The notes under the pieces were generated by a model. The model saw only the letters and a list, made by a program, of their open reading frames with translations, was not told the origin of the DNA and made no database searches. Below, piece after piece: positions 1 to 11,245 of a stretch of DNA of 64,000 nucleotides. Source of the stretch: Symbiodinium kawagutii (Eukaryota; Sar; Dinophyceae; Suessiales; Symbiodiniaceae); the NCBI GenBank assembly GCA_009767595.1, contig VSDK01011369.1:3079-67078 (forward strand), in the 5' to 3' direction. The stretch's first letter is position 1, and the number at the start of each line of letters is the position of its first letter. A program made the translations under genes and the position numbers.

Positions 1-386
1 AAACAAACAAACAAACAAACAAACAAACAAACAAACAAACAAACAAACAAACAAACAAACAAACAAACAAACAAACAAACAAACACACAAACACACAAAC
101 ACAAACACAAACACACACACAAACACAAACACAAACACAAACACAAAAAACAAACAAACAAACAAACAAACAAACAAACAAACAAACAAACAAACAAACA
201 AACAAGCAAGCAACCAAGCAAGCAAGCAACCAAGCAAACAAACAAACAAACAAACAAACAAACGAACGAACGAACGAACAAACGAACAAACAAACAAACA
301 AACAAACAAACAAACAAACAAACAAAACAAACAAACAAACAAATAAACAAGCAAACGAACAAACAAACAAACAAACAAACAAACAA
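1..386. repeat. (AAAC)n microsatellite
   Basis: An almost pure AAAC tetranucleotide tract runs from the window edge, with interspersed CACA, GCAA and CGAA variants. The tract is cut by the window start, so its full length is unknown. Confidence 0.97.
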
Positions 387-509
387 GTTACACCAGCATA
401 GACCCCAGATAGCAGGCGCATTGCGCACAAGGGTTTCCAGGGCATGTACCATAAACCTGTGTTTTGAATTGCAGACAAAGCAGAGACAAAGGGAAACAAG
501 CCAAGGCAA

Positions 510-590
510 GCATGAAGGGAAACAAAGGCCAACAGGTCAAACATGAAGGGAAACAAAGGCCAACAGGTCAAACATGAAGGGAAACAAGCA
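510..590. repeat. 31-bp tandem repeat, about 2.6 copies
   Basis: The unit beginning CATGAAGGGAAACAAAGG and ending with CAACAGGTCAAA recurs with a 31-bp period. The last copy diverges into an unrelated GC-richer stretch. No function is suggested. Confidence 0.85.
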
Positions 591-735
591 TGAGCAGCGG
601 CAGAGCAGCGCAATCCAAAGCCATGAGGGAGACAAAGGAAAGACAAAGGGGATGGAAACGCCAAATGGAGCCAATGGAGGTATGCAAGCGATACATTTGT
701 CTGGGGCAAAACATCACAGATACGTTTTTCTTTGC

Positions 736-1152
736 TCATTTTTTCCTGAAACTAATCTGTAGCATCTTGCATTGTTGAAGAATCTTCCAGCATGGAACCT
801 TTCTGACGCGTAGAGTCAAATCATTCCGCTGAATCATTCGAAAGCCCTTCGACCCACCTTTGCCGCTCCATTTTGGGGGACAAATTTGCTGAATAGTATT
901 TGCTGGTCCAAGGAAACCTATATTGGGCTCGCCAGAACCCCAGACTAGCCAAAACTGCAAAGGGACACTGGGCAAACCCATGTACCAACATGACACTCCC
1001 ACGCAGGGACTCCTTCACGCGATCAACCACCGTAAAGTCAACTCTTTGCGCTGTCTCGTCGAAGCGAACCTGCCTCACCACCTGGGCGAAGCTTGGATTG
1101 TCGGTCTGGAAACAGTCTCTGGCCGTCGGATTACTTTCTAGGGCTGGCCTTC
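736..1152 (-). CDS. Exon-like coding fragment, unrecognised protein
   Basis: On the minus strand an open frame runs from about 1152 to 821 and contains DCFQTDNPSF and RVDFTVVDRVKESLRG, a charged and balanced composition. A second open frame takes over near 990 (FWLVWGSGEP to the stop at 736). The two would join if a 31-bp GT...AG stretch were removed, or if there is a one-base indel. No family is recognised. The frame switch suggests either a decayed copy or an assembly indel, because a 31-nt intron would be very short. The plus strand is also open here but less protein-like. Confidence 0.35.
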
Positions 1153-1724
1153 ATCGGTAGAAATTGGATCCTTTCCATAGCGAAGAGTGAACAAAAAATC
1201 AACACTCATGCATCGTCCAATTTTTCAAAAAAAATCCCCCGACACAACTAAGAGTGGGGTTGTGTGAAAGGTTTGGTTGAGGGATCAAGATGATTGCTGC
1301 ATACCAACAAGCGATGCCGGCATGCCATGAAGCACAGGGCTCCGGTTGCTAGGCAAATGATGTCGTTCAAAAATGAACCGTGTTATATGCACTGGTTAGC
1401 ATCCGACAAGCCAAAAGGTTACCCTCACGGAACCTGAGCCGGGGCACCTGAACCGGCGCTCGTTCCGGCACATCTTGGCACCAGGCGCGGGGGGATATGC
1501 AAACACTGAGGGAGTTGAGTCACCAAGAGATAGGGTGTCGGGCAACTGACGTGGGACAGAACACATCCAATGTAGCAACTTCTTCTTAAAAGGGGCTGAC
1601 AATGGATCGCATAATGTTGACCGTGACCTGAGATGACCAACAATTGAATAAGAAAGGATGACAATCCGCGCCTTTCGTTTGCATAATATTTCTCTATCGT
1701 GATGTGTGTATATTTACATAAATA

Positions 1725-1828
1725 TTGATATATATATATATATATGTATGTAAATAAATATATATATTAAAAAAATGTATGTATGTATGTATGTATGTAT
1801 GTATGTATGTATGTATGTATGTATGTAT
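1725..1828. repeat. (TA)n and (ATGT)n microsatellite
   Basis: A TA-rich stretch is followed by about 13 copies of ATGT. Open frames across it are by-products of the period-4 repeat. Confidence 0.95.
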
Positions 1829-2005
1829 TTGTATATAAGTATGATACACATGTGTGTGTGGAAGAGAACGAATCTACATGCACATACTGTACATTCATAC
1901 ATTCACATCAATAAAAACACATACCTGTGTATGAACACATGCATGCAGCATGTATACAGGCTGCAGGCATATCATCTATCTGTCACATTGTATCGTCACT
2001 CAACT

Positions 2006-2300
2006 TTACATGAGTAGATTGTACTGATAAGGGCGATTCTTCAGACTTGTTAAGCAAGAGTTGCCAGAAACAGCTTGAAGAATTTCTGCAAAGGCGCTAG
2101 CAGCCAGAACCAGCAGGATGTTTTCGCGCTTCCTGTCAGGCATGGAGGCATGGTGTAGCCCCAGGACTTACTCCAGGTCGAAAAAAGTCCGAGCCATGGC
2201 ACAAACGAACATGGCAACAGAGTTGATGGGAGAAATCTCAGGAACTTGCGAAACCAGCAGTTTTTGCCATTGTAGACAATGGGTAGTGCTCATGCAGGTC
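2006..2300 (-). CDS. Candidate two-exon minus-strand coding segment
   Basis: An open stretch on the minus strand (about 2300 to 2172, including PEISPINSVAMF and MARTFFDLE) ends at a consensus donor, CTGGA|GTAAGTC. Thirty-nine bases later a CCTGACAG|G acceptor opens the next segment (2132 down to a TAA at 2006, with KRENILLVLAASAF). The phases match. A 39-nt intron is unusually short, so an uninterrupted pseudogene or a plus-strand reading cannot be excluded. No family is recognised. Confidence 0.3.
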
Positions 2301-3574
2301 TTTCCACTGAATCACTAAATGGCAGTACATCTAGACATACCTAGACCACCCCAACAAAGATCATTTTTAAGAGGGAGACAAGGGAAAAGACATGAACGTA
2401 TACCAAATTCGGATCTATTCGGGGGAGTTGGGGCACCACTATCTGACTGGTGGTTATAAGCTATCCCCAAAATATCAGCCAATCAGCTAGCCCATCCCAA
2501 ACATTGGGAACAATGTTCAAGACGACCAATCAGCCATTTATAGATGCATAGATGATCAGAGACGTAACATGTCCTGATCAGCCATTTTTATTCCAAAAGG
2601 CCATTTTCTGCCTGCAATCTACTCCAGGATGACCAAACAGTAATGTACACAGTATGATCTATTCGAGCTACCCGCTTTCAGCACAGCCTTGCTCTTGATC
2701 TTGATTGAGGCAGTCCCGGACTAGTGGATCTATCTAATTCTCCTTCGTCCATCCGTCTTGATGCGAGATTTCTTCCGTCAACAGCGGGCATCATAAAACA
2801 ACCAAAACACTTCTGAAGCTTCTGAAAGTTGTGTACAAGGGAATTCGCAATCAGTTGTCTCTGGGATCTCTACTGCCAAGCGCTGCCACGCACAACTACT
2901 TGGATAATCCAACGAATTGACCCTGAGCAAAAATCCAGGATCAAAGAACGCTGTCTAGAACCAGTAGCATCTGGGAGCAAAGCCTGTAACGAGCCTCCTA
3001 AATTCTCTTAGTCCAAAAGAGCACGGCACCCCGAGACCTCAACACTTAGTGCGGCTCGGCCAGCTATGCTGTGATCATTTGATACTTCAGCAGAGTGGAC
3101 ATGTTGGGAATGGGATATCTGCAGATCTGGTTGGTGAGGTGGAAACACAACCATCTCTAAAAGGATCAGTTTTGGGGTAATTACTGCAGGTTGGTTGCAG
3201 GACACAACTTAGCAGCCTGATCATCACTCTTGCGGTAATCGGGTGATAGCCAACGCTATCACCCCTACTTGCTCAACAGCTCTTGAAAATAACAATGGGA
3301 TGCTATCGCCAATGCACTCTCACACATCAAAAGGATGACCGGTTCCGACCGCATTCATATAGATATGCCATGATATGCCAATGATTTCCCCTTCATATCT
3401 GACCATCTTTGTTGATGCATAGCTGGCTAAGATGGCGATAAGGTTCGTCGTTCCAACAACGACCCTGCCATACCTACTTGGATGTGCAGCTGGGGGTATG
3501 ATCATGGTTAGTTGCCTCCTACAAGGTAGCTGAACTAACCCCGTTACGAAACCATGGGACTGGTGACCACTGAC

Positions 3575-3646
3575 CTTCGCCGGAACGGTGCGGTGGAACT
3601 CGCTGAAGGGTCGCCTCTGCAGCAGCTGAAGGATGGCCGTGCAGTC
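3575..3646 (-). CDS. Single exon, 24 codons, unrecognised protein
   Basis: A minus-strand exon is bounded by GCGCCAG|G and GGCGAAG|GTCAGTG, a near-perfect donor. It encodes DCTAILQLLQRRPFSEF and continues HRTVPAK, phase 0 at both ends. The codons are GC-rich at third positions, unlike the AT-rich flanks. A long family-A inverted-repeat element lies about 20 bp upstream in gene orientation, so the preceding intron probably contains it. Confidence 0.4.
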
Positions 3647-3667
3647 CTGGCGCAGCGCAGCGACCAT

Positions 3668-4017
3668 CCGGTGGTTTCTCAGGGGAGCTCCCAACGTGGT
3701 AGGCTTATTACTTGAAATGATAATACTTGATATCATTTCAAATAATAAGCCATTATAGTAATATATAGGTAATATATAGTAATAAACTTATAATAAGCCA
3801 TTATATGATTAATCATGGTAACCATCATTTATAGTTGATATACTAAGTCATCAACTACAATCAATGGTTGGCTTATTACTATAAATGATTAAGGGGTAAT
3901 GGATGATTTAGGGGTACTATAACCATAATGAAATGAAATCAAAATAAATTATCCTTAATTACTAAAATGGACTACTTTGGGGGTACGGGGTATCCCGAAT
4001 TTGAGAAACACCCATCT
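3668..4017. mobile_element. Long family-A inverted-repeat element (MITE-like)
   Basis: The ends read GGTGGTTTCTCAGGGGAGCT and ...GAATTTGAGAAACACC, matching the family-A terminal inverted repeats. At about 350 bp it is three times longer than the usual 100-bp copies and has extra internal palindromes (AATAATAAGCCATTATA-type). It carries no protein. It may be an expanded member or a nested insertion of one copy in another. Confidence 0.7.
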
Positions 4018-4394
4018 CAACCGTTGACGCTTTTTGGTTCTGATCAACGTCAGCGAACCACTCTTGAAAACTCTCAACCACGCCATCATCAGCACAGGTC
4101 CTCACCACTTGCCATTAGAGCAGCACAACAGGTCATGGTGTAGGAAACAAGCACCAACGTACCATGTGGAACATTTCACATAAATACCTAAAAAAAACAG
4201 GTAAGTTAATAAATAATCACAGAATGCATTAACACTGTGTAGATACAAATATGATAATGTATACATACGTATCTCTATATGCAAAAATTCAATCTATCAT
4301 ATGTATACATATGAAAAACCAAAAACATATATTATCCCGGCAAGAGACCCCAAACAGTGCGATGGGGGGAAGTGGGAAAAGGACACAGCAAGAG

Positions 4395-4460
4395 CATTTA
4401 TTTGAGAGCACAAATGGGAGCACACATGTGAGAACACACACACACACACACACACACTGG
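4395..4460. repeat. GAGCACACATGTGAG minisatellite remnant and (CA)n
   Basis: TTTGAGAGCACA, GGGAGCACACATGTGAGA and a CA tract lie just beyond the 3' end of the retrotransposon. The same motif forms the large minisatellite at the element's other end (8214-9200). Confidence 0.75.
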
Positions 4461-7400
4461 CGCCTCTCTGAAGTGAAACCTTCATGGCCGAGGGGGAGGT
4501 CGTTTCCACCACCTCACATTTCCAGGCCGCTCTCTCGCCCTTGCAGGATTCGCGGGCACTGCCCCCACAGCAGCAATAACATCAATAACACACGCCAGCT
4601 TAAAAAGCCACACGGCGCCTGCCACGCTGCCAGGGGACTTACCTGAAAAAACAAAAGGGCCCAACTAAGCATCCTCAACCAATCCATCAAGAAGAGTCTG
4701 AATCTCACGGTCGTTGCCACATCGCGGCGCGACCCCACGTTTGAGAACAGCACCCTCAACAATCATGGCACCAATCACAATTTTCAAAATTGGTTCAACT
4801 TGCTGGGCCGTGCAAAAAACGAACCTCATCTTCTTGGGGTCATAGCATTTCTTGCACTTTGCAGCAAACACGGTCTCTTCTAATTTCTTCGGCTCACTTT
4901 CTTGCAAATGCTGCCGCAAAACTTGCTTCTCATCTTCGGAAATCTTGCCATTCTCAATGACGTAGGCCACCACTGCCCCCCATAGGTGCACGTGGGGTTC
5001 ACCAAGGGATTCCAATTCACGATTCTTGCCTGCTTTGCGCAAGTCAGAGGCACGTGTGTTTTGCCCTTGTGTGGCAGAAGTAGCAGCACTAGTGAGGTCA
5101 CTGTCTCTGTTGGCAATCAATGTGGTCAACACAGCACTTTGCAACTCACGAAGATCGAGGGCATGTTTGAACACAGTCTTGGCGAGCAGAACCAAGAGTT
5201 TCTTTTGAGATTCCGCTGAGAAGCCATCAGGAGGAGCCAACCGAGGTCGGCGAGCCGGGGGCTGTTGAGCCGAGCCCGTGATCAGCCAAGATGGCGCCGC
5301 CATGCCCGAAACTACCCAACAAGTTGCACTTATCACTTTGAGCCGTTCACTGCGCATCAGCATTGCCTGCTTGCCGCTGAAAGAAAGCAGCGGGGTTGTC
5401 ATGTGTAGCAATATGGCCCAATAATGCTTCAACATCAGTACAGGACTGCTGACACTCAGGGCAATCCAATGTGACCAGTGGCAGAAGCTCAGGGTTAAAT
5501 GTCGAGCCGCGCCCACCACAAGCACCTCTACAGAATGCTCGGTTGATGTGATGAGCAGCAGACGGTCGTGAAGCAAATTTGTGTTTGCACCAAGGGCAGG
5601 CGTTGGTGACCGCAGCCAAAGCATGCACAGGTCGTTCGCCATGACTGCCAGCACGACTATGAACCATGTGTGCCCATAATTGAACATAAGAACCAAAAGT
5701 CTTGTTGCAAATAGAACCATCATCATTGGTACATGTACATGTAAATATCGCATCAGGCTCAGGGACCAAAATATCTTGTTGGAGATCAGCATCCGGCATT
5801 GACCACCCGGGGGGAGGAATGGCAACACCCAAGAATTGCATGCGCAACTCACTAGCATCAATTTGCAAAAATTCGTTTCGAAGTTCTGAGAAAACCAGAA
5901 AAAATCGGTCACCGACAGACTGCAGCAAGGACTGTCCAGAATCAAGCCCTCCCAACATCTCCAAATCATCACGAAATTGCCTCAGCCATGGGCGCCAAAC
6001 CGCAACACGACCATCAGAATCAATCGTGTCAGCGCTATCACATGAAAATTTGCCAAAGACGGCGGCCAAAATTTTTTTGCGCTCGTTGGGAAATTGTGCC
6101 ACATTTTGCCAATACCGAAGCCGTCGAATGCACAGTTCAATACTTGACGGCGCAAGCCGAAGCCAACGCCAAACTTCTTTGTTGGAGAGGGCTTTGTAGC
6201 TAGTGACTCCGTTCTCAGTGGACTTCTTGCAAGCGGCACCTTGCATAAGGCGCCGGCCTTTGGCCAACACAAATTTGTCCAATCTTTGATAATGAGATAA
6301 TGAGAAGGTTTGAGCGCAGGCGCCTCAAGTCCAGCCAACAATGTATTAAGAACCAATCCAGAAAATAACATGACCAATGGTTTGCGAAACAAACCATTCC
6401 GATACCACATTCGACCCATGGTGTGCCACGCAATGTTTGCCTTATAGACTCTGACATCAAGCTCACAAGACACATTCCCAGTAGCATGGTGCTGTGACCC
6501 CAAATACCGTGCAAAACGACGAGTCTTTCCAGGAAGCAAATTTTCTTCAAAGACTTTGCGTGTGTACTCGTGCGCATGCTGGCGAACAAAACATGGAACA
6601 TGCTCTTGTTTGTCAACATTTTGGGAAACCCCGATGGCCCCCAGGACCTGCGACAAAGTAACATTGGCAGCTGCAAGTTGGGTTTGCCAATCAGCAGGGC
6701 TGGTACAAATAGTGGTGCGAGCCAAATCATCAGCATATGTTGACATGGAAACACATACGTTGCAACCACGAAGAGGATCCACAGCACTGAGCGAAGAGGT
6801 GGGGAATTGCAAATCCATAGCCTGCACAAAATTGTCAAGGGCTGGGTGGTATTGTTCCAAAAATTGCTCACCTGCGTGGGTATCACCTTGCAATGAACCA
6901 GAGCCGTTTTTGTCAAATACAATGTCATCAGAAGCACAAATCCGAAGAACGGCCAAGTTATTTCGATCTTTGAGAAGAGCACTGTCCACTTGCCTGCATG
7001 TATTGTCAATTGCAAAATTGCACACTTGTTGAAGTACGCTGGGAAAAGCATTGGCAGCATCATAGAAAGAGTCACAGTGACTGATTCCAGCAGCGCACAG
7101 CCGATGTTTGACAACACGTCGTTGCAAAATAGGTGTAACCCGAGACTTGTGTTTGGTGTAGCCTGCCGCCCAATCGCGGAAAAAAGTTCTAGACCCACGG
7201 TCCCAGAGCGTTCTTGCGTGAACTTTTCCCAATGGCTCGAAGACATTGATGGTCCGCAGTGCACTACAACCAGTTTTGCCATTGCTTTTGTCTAACTGTA
7301 CAGTTTGATTGAGACACCATTCATCAGGAGCGATTGCATACACCCGAATTGAGAGCAAAAGCGTGAATACGCATTGTTTGAAATTTGTGTTAGACAACTG

Positions 7401-8213
7401 AACATCGTAACCAATTCCAGCACGCCTACGACAATAGTATTTGTTTGGAGCAACCAATTGTCGCCATACTTCACCAGGAACCGACCATTCAGGGACCATT
7501 TTCTGAAGTTTAAGGACACGAAGACGACTAATGACAGCAGAGAGATCTTGACGAGCAAGGGCAAAAGCAGATTCCACACTGCGCTGTGGTACAAGCGAAA
7601 GCTCCATAGATGTGTTGTGAGTTGTGAATGTCATCCCACGAAACCACTTGCCCATTGCACCCACCCTCCGGCCCAGGCAACTCCATAAAGGCACCCCACT
7701 CAGCAGCTGTTGGTCTTTGTGTAAGAGGTGGGTCATACCGCCTGCGCTTAGGCCCAACCTTGAAACCAGACATGATGCGTCCAACCTTCCACACATGCGC
7801 AAAATCTCGGCGATCATATGCATAGTTAAACTCAACAATGCGGTCATGTGTTGTTTGCCTGGCATCTCGTTTAAGCAAGGTGTCCACTTTGCGACGCGAC
7901 CTGAAGAAACGCTGCAAACTGGACACCGCAAATCTCGAGGAGTTCCTCCAGCCTGTCCTCCACGCGGCACAGGCGTGTCTCCAATGACTCTCGGTTTCGG
8001 GGCCGAAAATCTCGAAGCAAAGCCTGCGCCTCCTCTCCCAGGCGCACGTTGCTGAGAATGGGCTCTCCGTGCGCAACGCAGTCAGCACCGTTCGGCACGG
8101 GGGCTGCTCGCCGAAAAGCGAGGTGGCCGTCTGGATGGCGCGGCCTCACATTGGCTCGGTTAGGCCCAAAAACTTGATCGACATCATCACGCCGGACTGC
8201 TCCTTGCAACCCT
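4461..8213 (-). mobile_element. 5'-truncated LINE-type (non-LTR) retrotransposon
   Basis: The minus strand carries one degenerate polyprotein order: a region upstream of the RT, a reverse transcriptase with FYDAANAFPSV and YADDLA motifs, then a thumb/linker, then Cys/His fingers, ending in a TAG at 4665. No endonuclease domain is visible upstream, so the 5' end is missing. No LTRs, integrase or RNase H were recognised. The edges coincide with GAGCACACA minisatellite sequence on both sides. No clear target-site duplication is visible beyond that motif. Confidence 0.8.
4665..8200 (-). pseudogene. LINE ORF2-like reverse transcriptase, frameshifted
   Basis: The coding order is recovered only by changing frame about four times: near 7920, 7615, 6290 and 5345 (minus strand, descending). 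The RT core lies between about 7600 and 6290. Motif A, FYDAANAFPSV, lies near 7035-7075 and the catalytic YADD near 6725-6745. Downstream are Cys/His finger-like motifs such as CPWCKHKF...HH and CPECQQSC...H at about 5400-5620. The last 230 codons are a charged C-terminal region of unknown role. The shifts at 6290 and 5345 nearly compensate each other. The copy cannot make an intact protein unless the shifts are sequencing indels. Confidence 0.8.
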
Positions 8214-9200
8214 TGCCATTTGAGCACACATTTGAGCACACATGTATGAGCACACATGTGAGAGCACACATATGAGAGCACATTTGTGAGAGCACACATC
8301 TATGAGCACACATGTGAGACCAGACATATGAGAGCAACAATGTATGAGCACACATGTGAGACCACACATATGAGAGCACATTTGTGAGAGCACACATCTA
8401 TGAGCACACATGTGAGACCAGACATATGAGAGCAACAATGTATGAGCACACATGTGAGACCACACATATGAGAGCACATTTGTGAGAGCACAGATATGAG
8501 AGCACACATCTATGAGCACACATGTGAGACCAGACAAATGAGAGCACACATGTAGGAGCACACATGTGAGACCACACAGATGAGAGCACATTTGTGAGAG
8601 CACACAAATGAGAGCACACACATGAGCACACATATGAGAGCACATTTGTGAGAGCACACATATGAGAGCACATTTGTGAGAGGACACATATGAGCATACA
8701 TGTGAGAGCACACATGTGAGAGCACACATATGAGAGCACACATATGAGAGCACACATATGAGAGCACACATATGAGAGCACATTTGTGAGAGGACACATA
8801 TGAGCATACATGTGAGAGCACACATGTGAGAGCACACATATGAGAGCACACATATGAGAGCACACATATGAGAGCACACATATGAGAGCACATTTGTGAG
8901 AGGACACATATGAGCATACATGTGAGAGCACACATGTGAGAGCACACATATGAGAGCACACATATGAGCACACATATGAGAGCACAGATATGAGAGCACA
9001 CATATGAGAGCACACATATGAGCATACATGTGAGAGCACACATATGAGCACACATGTGAGAGCACACATTTGAGGGCACACTTATGAGAGCACACATATG
9101 AGAGCACATTTGTATGAGCACACATATGAGCACACATGTGAGAGCACACATTTGAGGGCACACATATGAGAGCACACATATGAGAGCACATGTGAGAGCA
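8214..9200. repeat. Large minisatellite, about 14-bp unit (TATGAGAGCACACA)
   Basis: About 70 units of TATGAGAGCACACA and close variants (TGTGAGAGCACACA, TATGAGCACACA, CATTTGTGAGAGCA) are arranged head to tail. Higher-order periods are visible: a roughly 100-bp block near 8292-8500 and a 110-bp block repeated at about 8681, 8791 and 8901. All three minus-strand frames stay open over long stretches because the unit lacks stops, giving peptides rich in CSHMCAL. These are repeat by-products, not genes. Confidence 0.95.
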
Positions 9201-9292
9201 GATGGGAACACACATCACACATTTGACGGCGCATTGGTGCACTCATAAGAGAGAACTCTTGACAAGTTCTCGTCAAAAGCAAAAATACGCAT

Positions 9293-9668
9293 CGCGCGCA
9301 GGCGAGAGCGATCCGACACGCACAAAGTCCGCAGAAGGTTGCACGAGCGAAATCAAAATTCGCACCGCGCGCAGGCGAGAGCGATCCGACACGCACGAAG
9401 TCCGCAGATGGGTGCGCGAACGAAATCAAAATTCGCACGGCGCTAGAGCGATCCGACACGCACGAAGTCCGCAGAGGGCTGCGCGAACGAAATCAAAATT
9501 CGCACCGCGCGCAGGCGAGAGCGATCCGACACGCACAAAGTCCGCAGAAGGTTGCACGAGCGAAATCAAAATACGCACCGCGCGCAGACGAGAGCGATCC
9601 GACACGCACAAAGTCCCGCAGAGGGTTGCACGAGCGAAATCAAAATTTGCACCGCGCGCAGGCGAGAC
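9293..9668. repeat. 73-bp tandem repeat, about 5 copies
   Basis: The unit starts GCGCGCAGGCGAGAGCGATC and ends AAATCAAAATTCGCACC. Copies begin near 9294, 9367, 9440 (internally deleted), 9507, 9580 and 9654. Each unit holds a GCGAA...TTCGC inverted repeat. The array is much more GC-rich than its surroundings. It is not a CRISPR array, since there are no unique spacers. Confidence 0.92.
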
Positions 9669-9729
9669 ACAAAAAAGCAGAGGTATGAAAGGCACCTGAA
9701 GTCTCCATTCCACTGCGATTTGCGATTTC

Positions 9730-10100
9730 AAGCGTTTATGTTGCAAAATGCCGCGCCTGCCACGAAAAAGTGATCCCGAGGCATACGAAGTCCTGCACCT
9801 GTCACGAAAAGTGATCTCGACATAGCAGATGCAAAAATGACGACGGTCTCACGAAACGAGCGTTTTGAGGTCGCCAAAAGAGAGCTCAAGATCACGAAAT
9901 GCTGCACCTGTCACGAAAAAGTCGATGTTTTCGGACACGCTCATTTTGTGTGCGCCTGCCAACGTTTTTGCAACGTCGCAAAACCGACGACAGTTACACG
10001 TTTTGTGAAACATTGCGAATTCCTTGCGCCTGCCACAGATTCCTAATGCCCAAGAGGGACAAAAGTGAGCTTTCCCTTGCGCCTGCCACGCAAAATGCCC
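9730..10100. repeat. Degenerate dispersed repeat with GCGCCTGCCAC motif
   Basis: GCGCCTGCCAC or GCACCTGTCACGAAAA recurs near 9752, 9797, 9905, 9952, 10030 and 10080 at irregular spacing. Between copies are variants of CGAAAAAGTGAT. It looks like an old, diverged tandem family next to the 73-bp array. No coding function is claimed. Confidence 0.55.
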
Positions 10101-10485
10101 ATTAATCAAAAAATGGACTCGGCACGCAGGCGAGAACGCAGCTCCTGAAGACAGAGCTCCGGGCCAAGTTCTCGTGCGAGGCGTCCTTCGAAAACGGAAG
10201 ATGAGGGAACGTTTTTGACGAAAGGGTCGACGAATTAGCCAAACGCCCCGGCGCACACCTGGTTCTACACCAGGACCTTTTCTATTACCGCAAGAACCCC
10301 TATAGTGCACACACTGTTTGGGGAATTTATACATATAAGTACGCACGTTTAGAATCATTCATATCCATATGTTGGCATGTCCGCAGGTAGGCAGGTATGC
10401 AGCCAGGCAGGCAAGCAAGTAATACATGGCTTACACTTTTTGTGATTTTTCTGCTGGTATGGCTGCATGTGAATGAATACGCAAG

Positions 10486-10510
10486 TGTGTGTGTGTGTGT
10501 GTGTGTGTGT
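10486..10510. repeat. (GT)n microsatellite
   Basis: A pure dinucleotide tract in intergenic or intronic DNA. Confidence 0.95.
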
Positions 10511-10694
10511 CAAAAACTGTATATACATACGATAAGGTCATACAGCCATGAAGTGGTATGCTGAGAAATAGTCAAGAGATATAGCATCCACAACAATGGC
10601 TGTGGGTAAAAAATTCAACGAATGAACAAATATAAAAACCCTTGCCGCATTGATGTCTGCTTATGACATGGTAATGTGTGGCAGCAAAACATAC

Positions 10695-11095
10695 CGACGG
10701 GTGATGAGTGTGTCAAAACACCATGGGGTGGCACTTGCTGATCCCGGTCGTCCTGAACCCCTCCATCTGTGACATAGAGCCTCAGTTGATCCATCCACGG
10801 ATTGCAAGCGGTGCTGTCAGCTATAGCGGGCTGAACCTTCGCTAAATTCTCATCCATATCACTGGGAACCATGCAAGCGTAAACTCAAGTGATTTAACTT
10901 CCAAGAATCCCTCGCCAGAGTTGTTGGTCATATCATGTCATATCCCCGTGATTGAGTCACTCGCTATACTGGCTGGATATCATGGGCGATTCATCCGCAT
11001 CACCCGCTCTAGCCGCCATCCACTGGCTGGGCCCCCTGACATGTTTGGAGGCCGCCAGGACTTGGTGACGAAGCGAGTGGCCTGCCATGGTTTCA
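10695..11095 (-). CDS. Two-exon segment of an unrecognised minus-strand gene
   Basis: The downstream exon (10861 to 10695) follows GGTTCCCAG| and ends at CCCGTCG|GTATGTTTTG, a consensus donor. It encodes DMDENLAKVQPAIADST and NPWMDQLRLYVTDGG. The upstream exon (about 11094 to 10990) follows CATGGCAG|G and can end at CCAGCCA|GTATAG. Read as HSLRHQVLAASKHVRG... it joins the next exon in phase. A second frame in the upstream exon (ATRFVTKSWRPPNMSGG) is also open, so its frame is less certain. A family-A hairpin element lies about 50 bp upstream. No domain is recognised. Confidence 0.45.
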
Positions 11096-11144
11096 ATGCT
11101 TCATCATGGCTGCAGAGAATGGTTCGTTTCATGGCTGATCAAAT

Positions 11145-11245
11145 GGTGGTTTCTCAAAATAGGGGACCCCAAAAAATGGTTGGTTTATTACTATAAATGG
11201 TTTATAATGGATGATTTGGGGGTACCCTTATTTTGAGAAACCACC
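11145..11245. mobile_element. Family-A inverted-repeat element
   Basis: A clean 101-bp copy: GGTGGTTTCTCAAAATAGGG at the left and TATTTTGAGAAACCACC at the right, with inner arms AATGGTTGGTTTATTACTA and GGATGATTTGGGGGTACCC. It has no protein. It is a useful type copy for the family. Confidence 0.85.

Noticed and set aside
8187-9242. A 351-codon minus-strand frame of repeating Cys-Ser-His-Met-Cys-Ala-Leu
   Set aside because: It is the translation of the 14-bp minisatellite; all three frames are open and there is no gene-like start, domain or codon bias.
9293-9668. CRISPR-like array
   Set aside because: The 73-bp units are contiguous with no unique spacers and the genome is eukaryotic.
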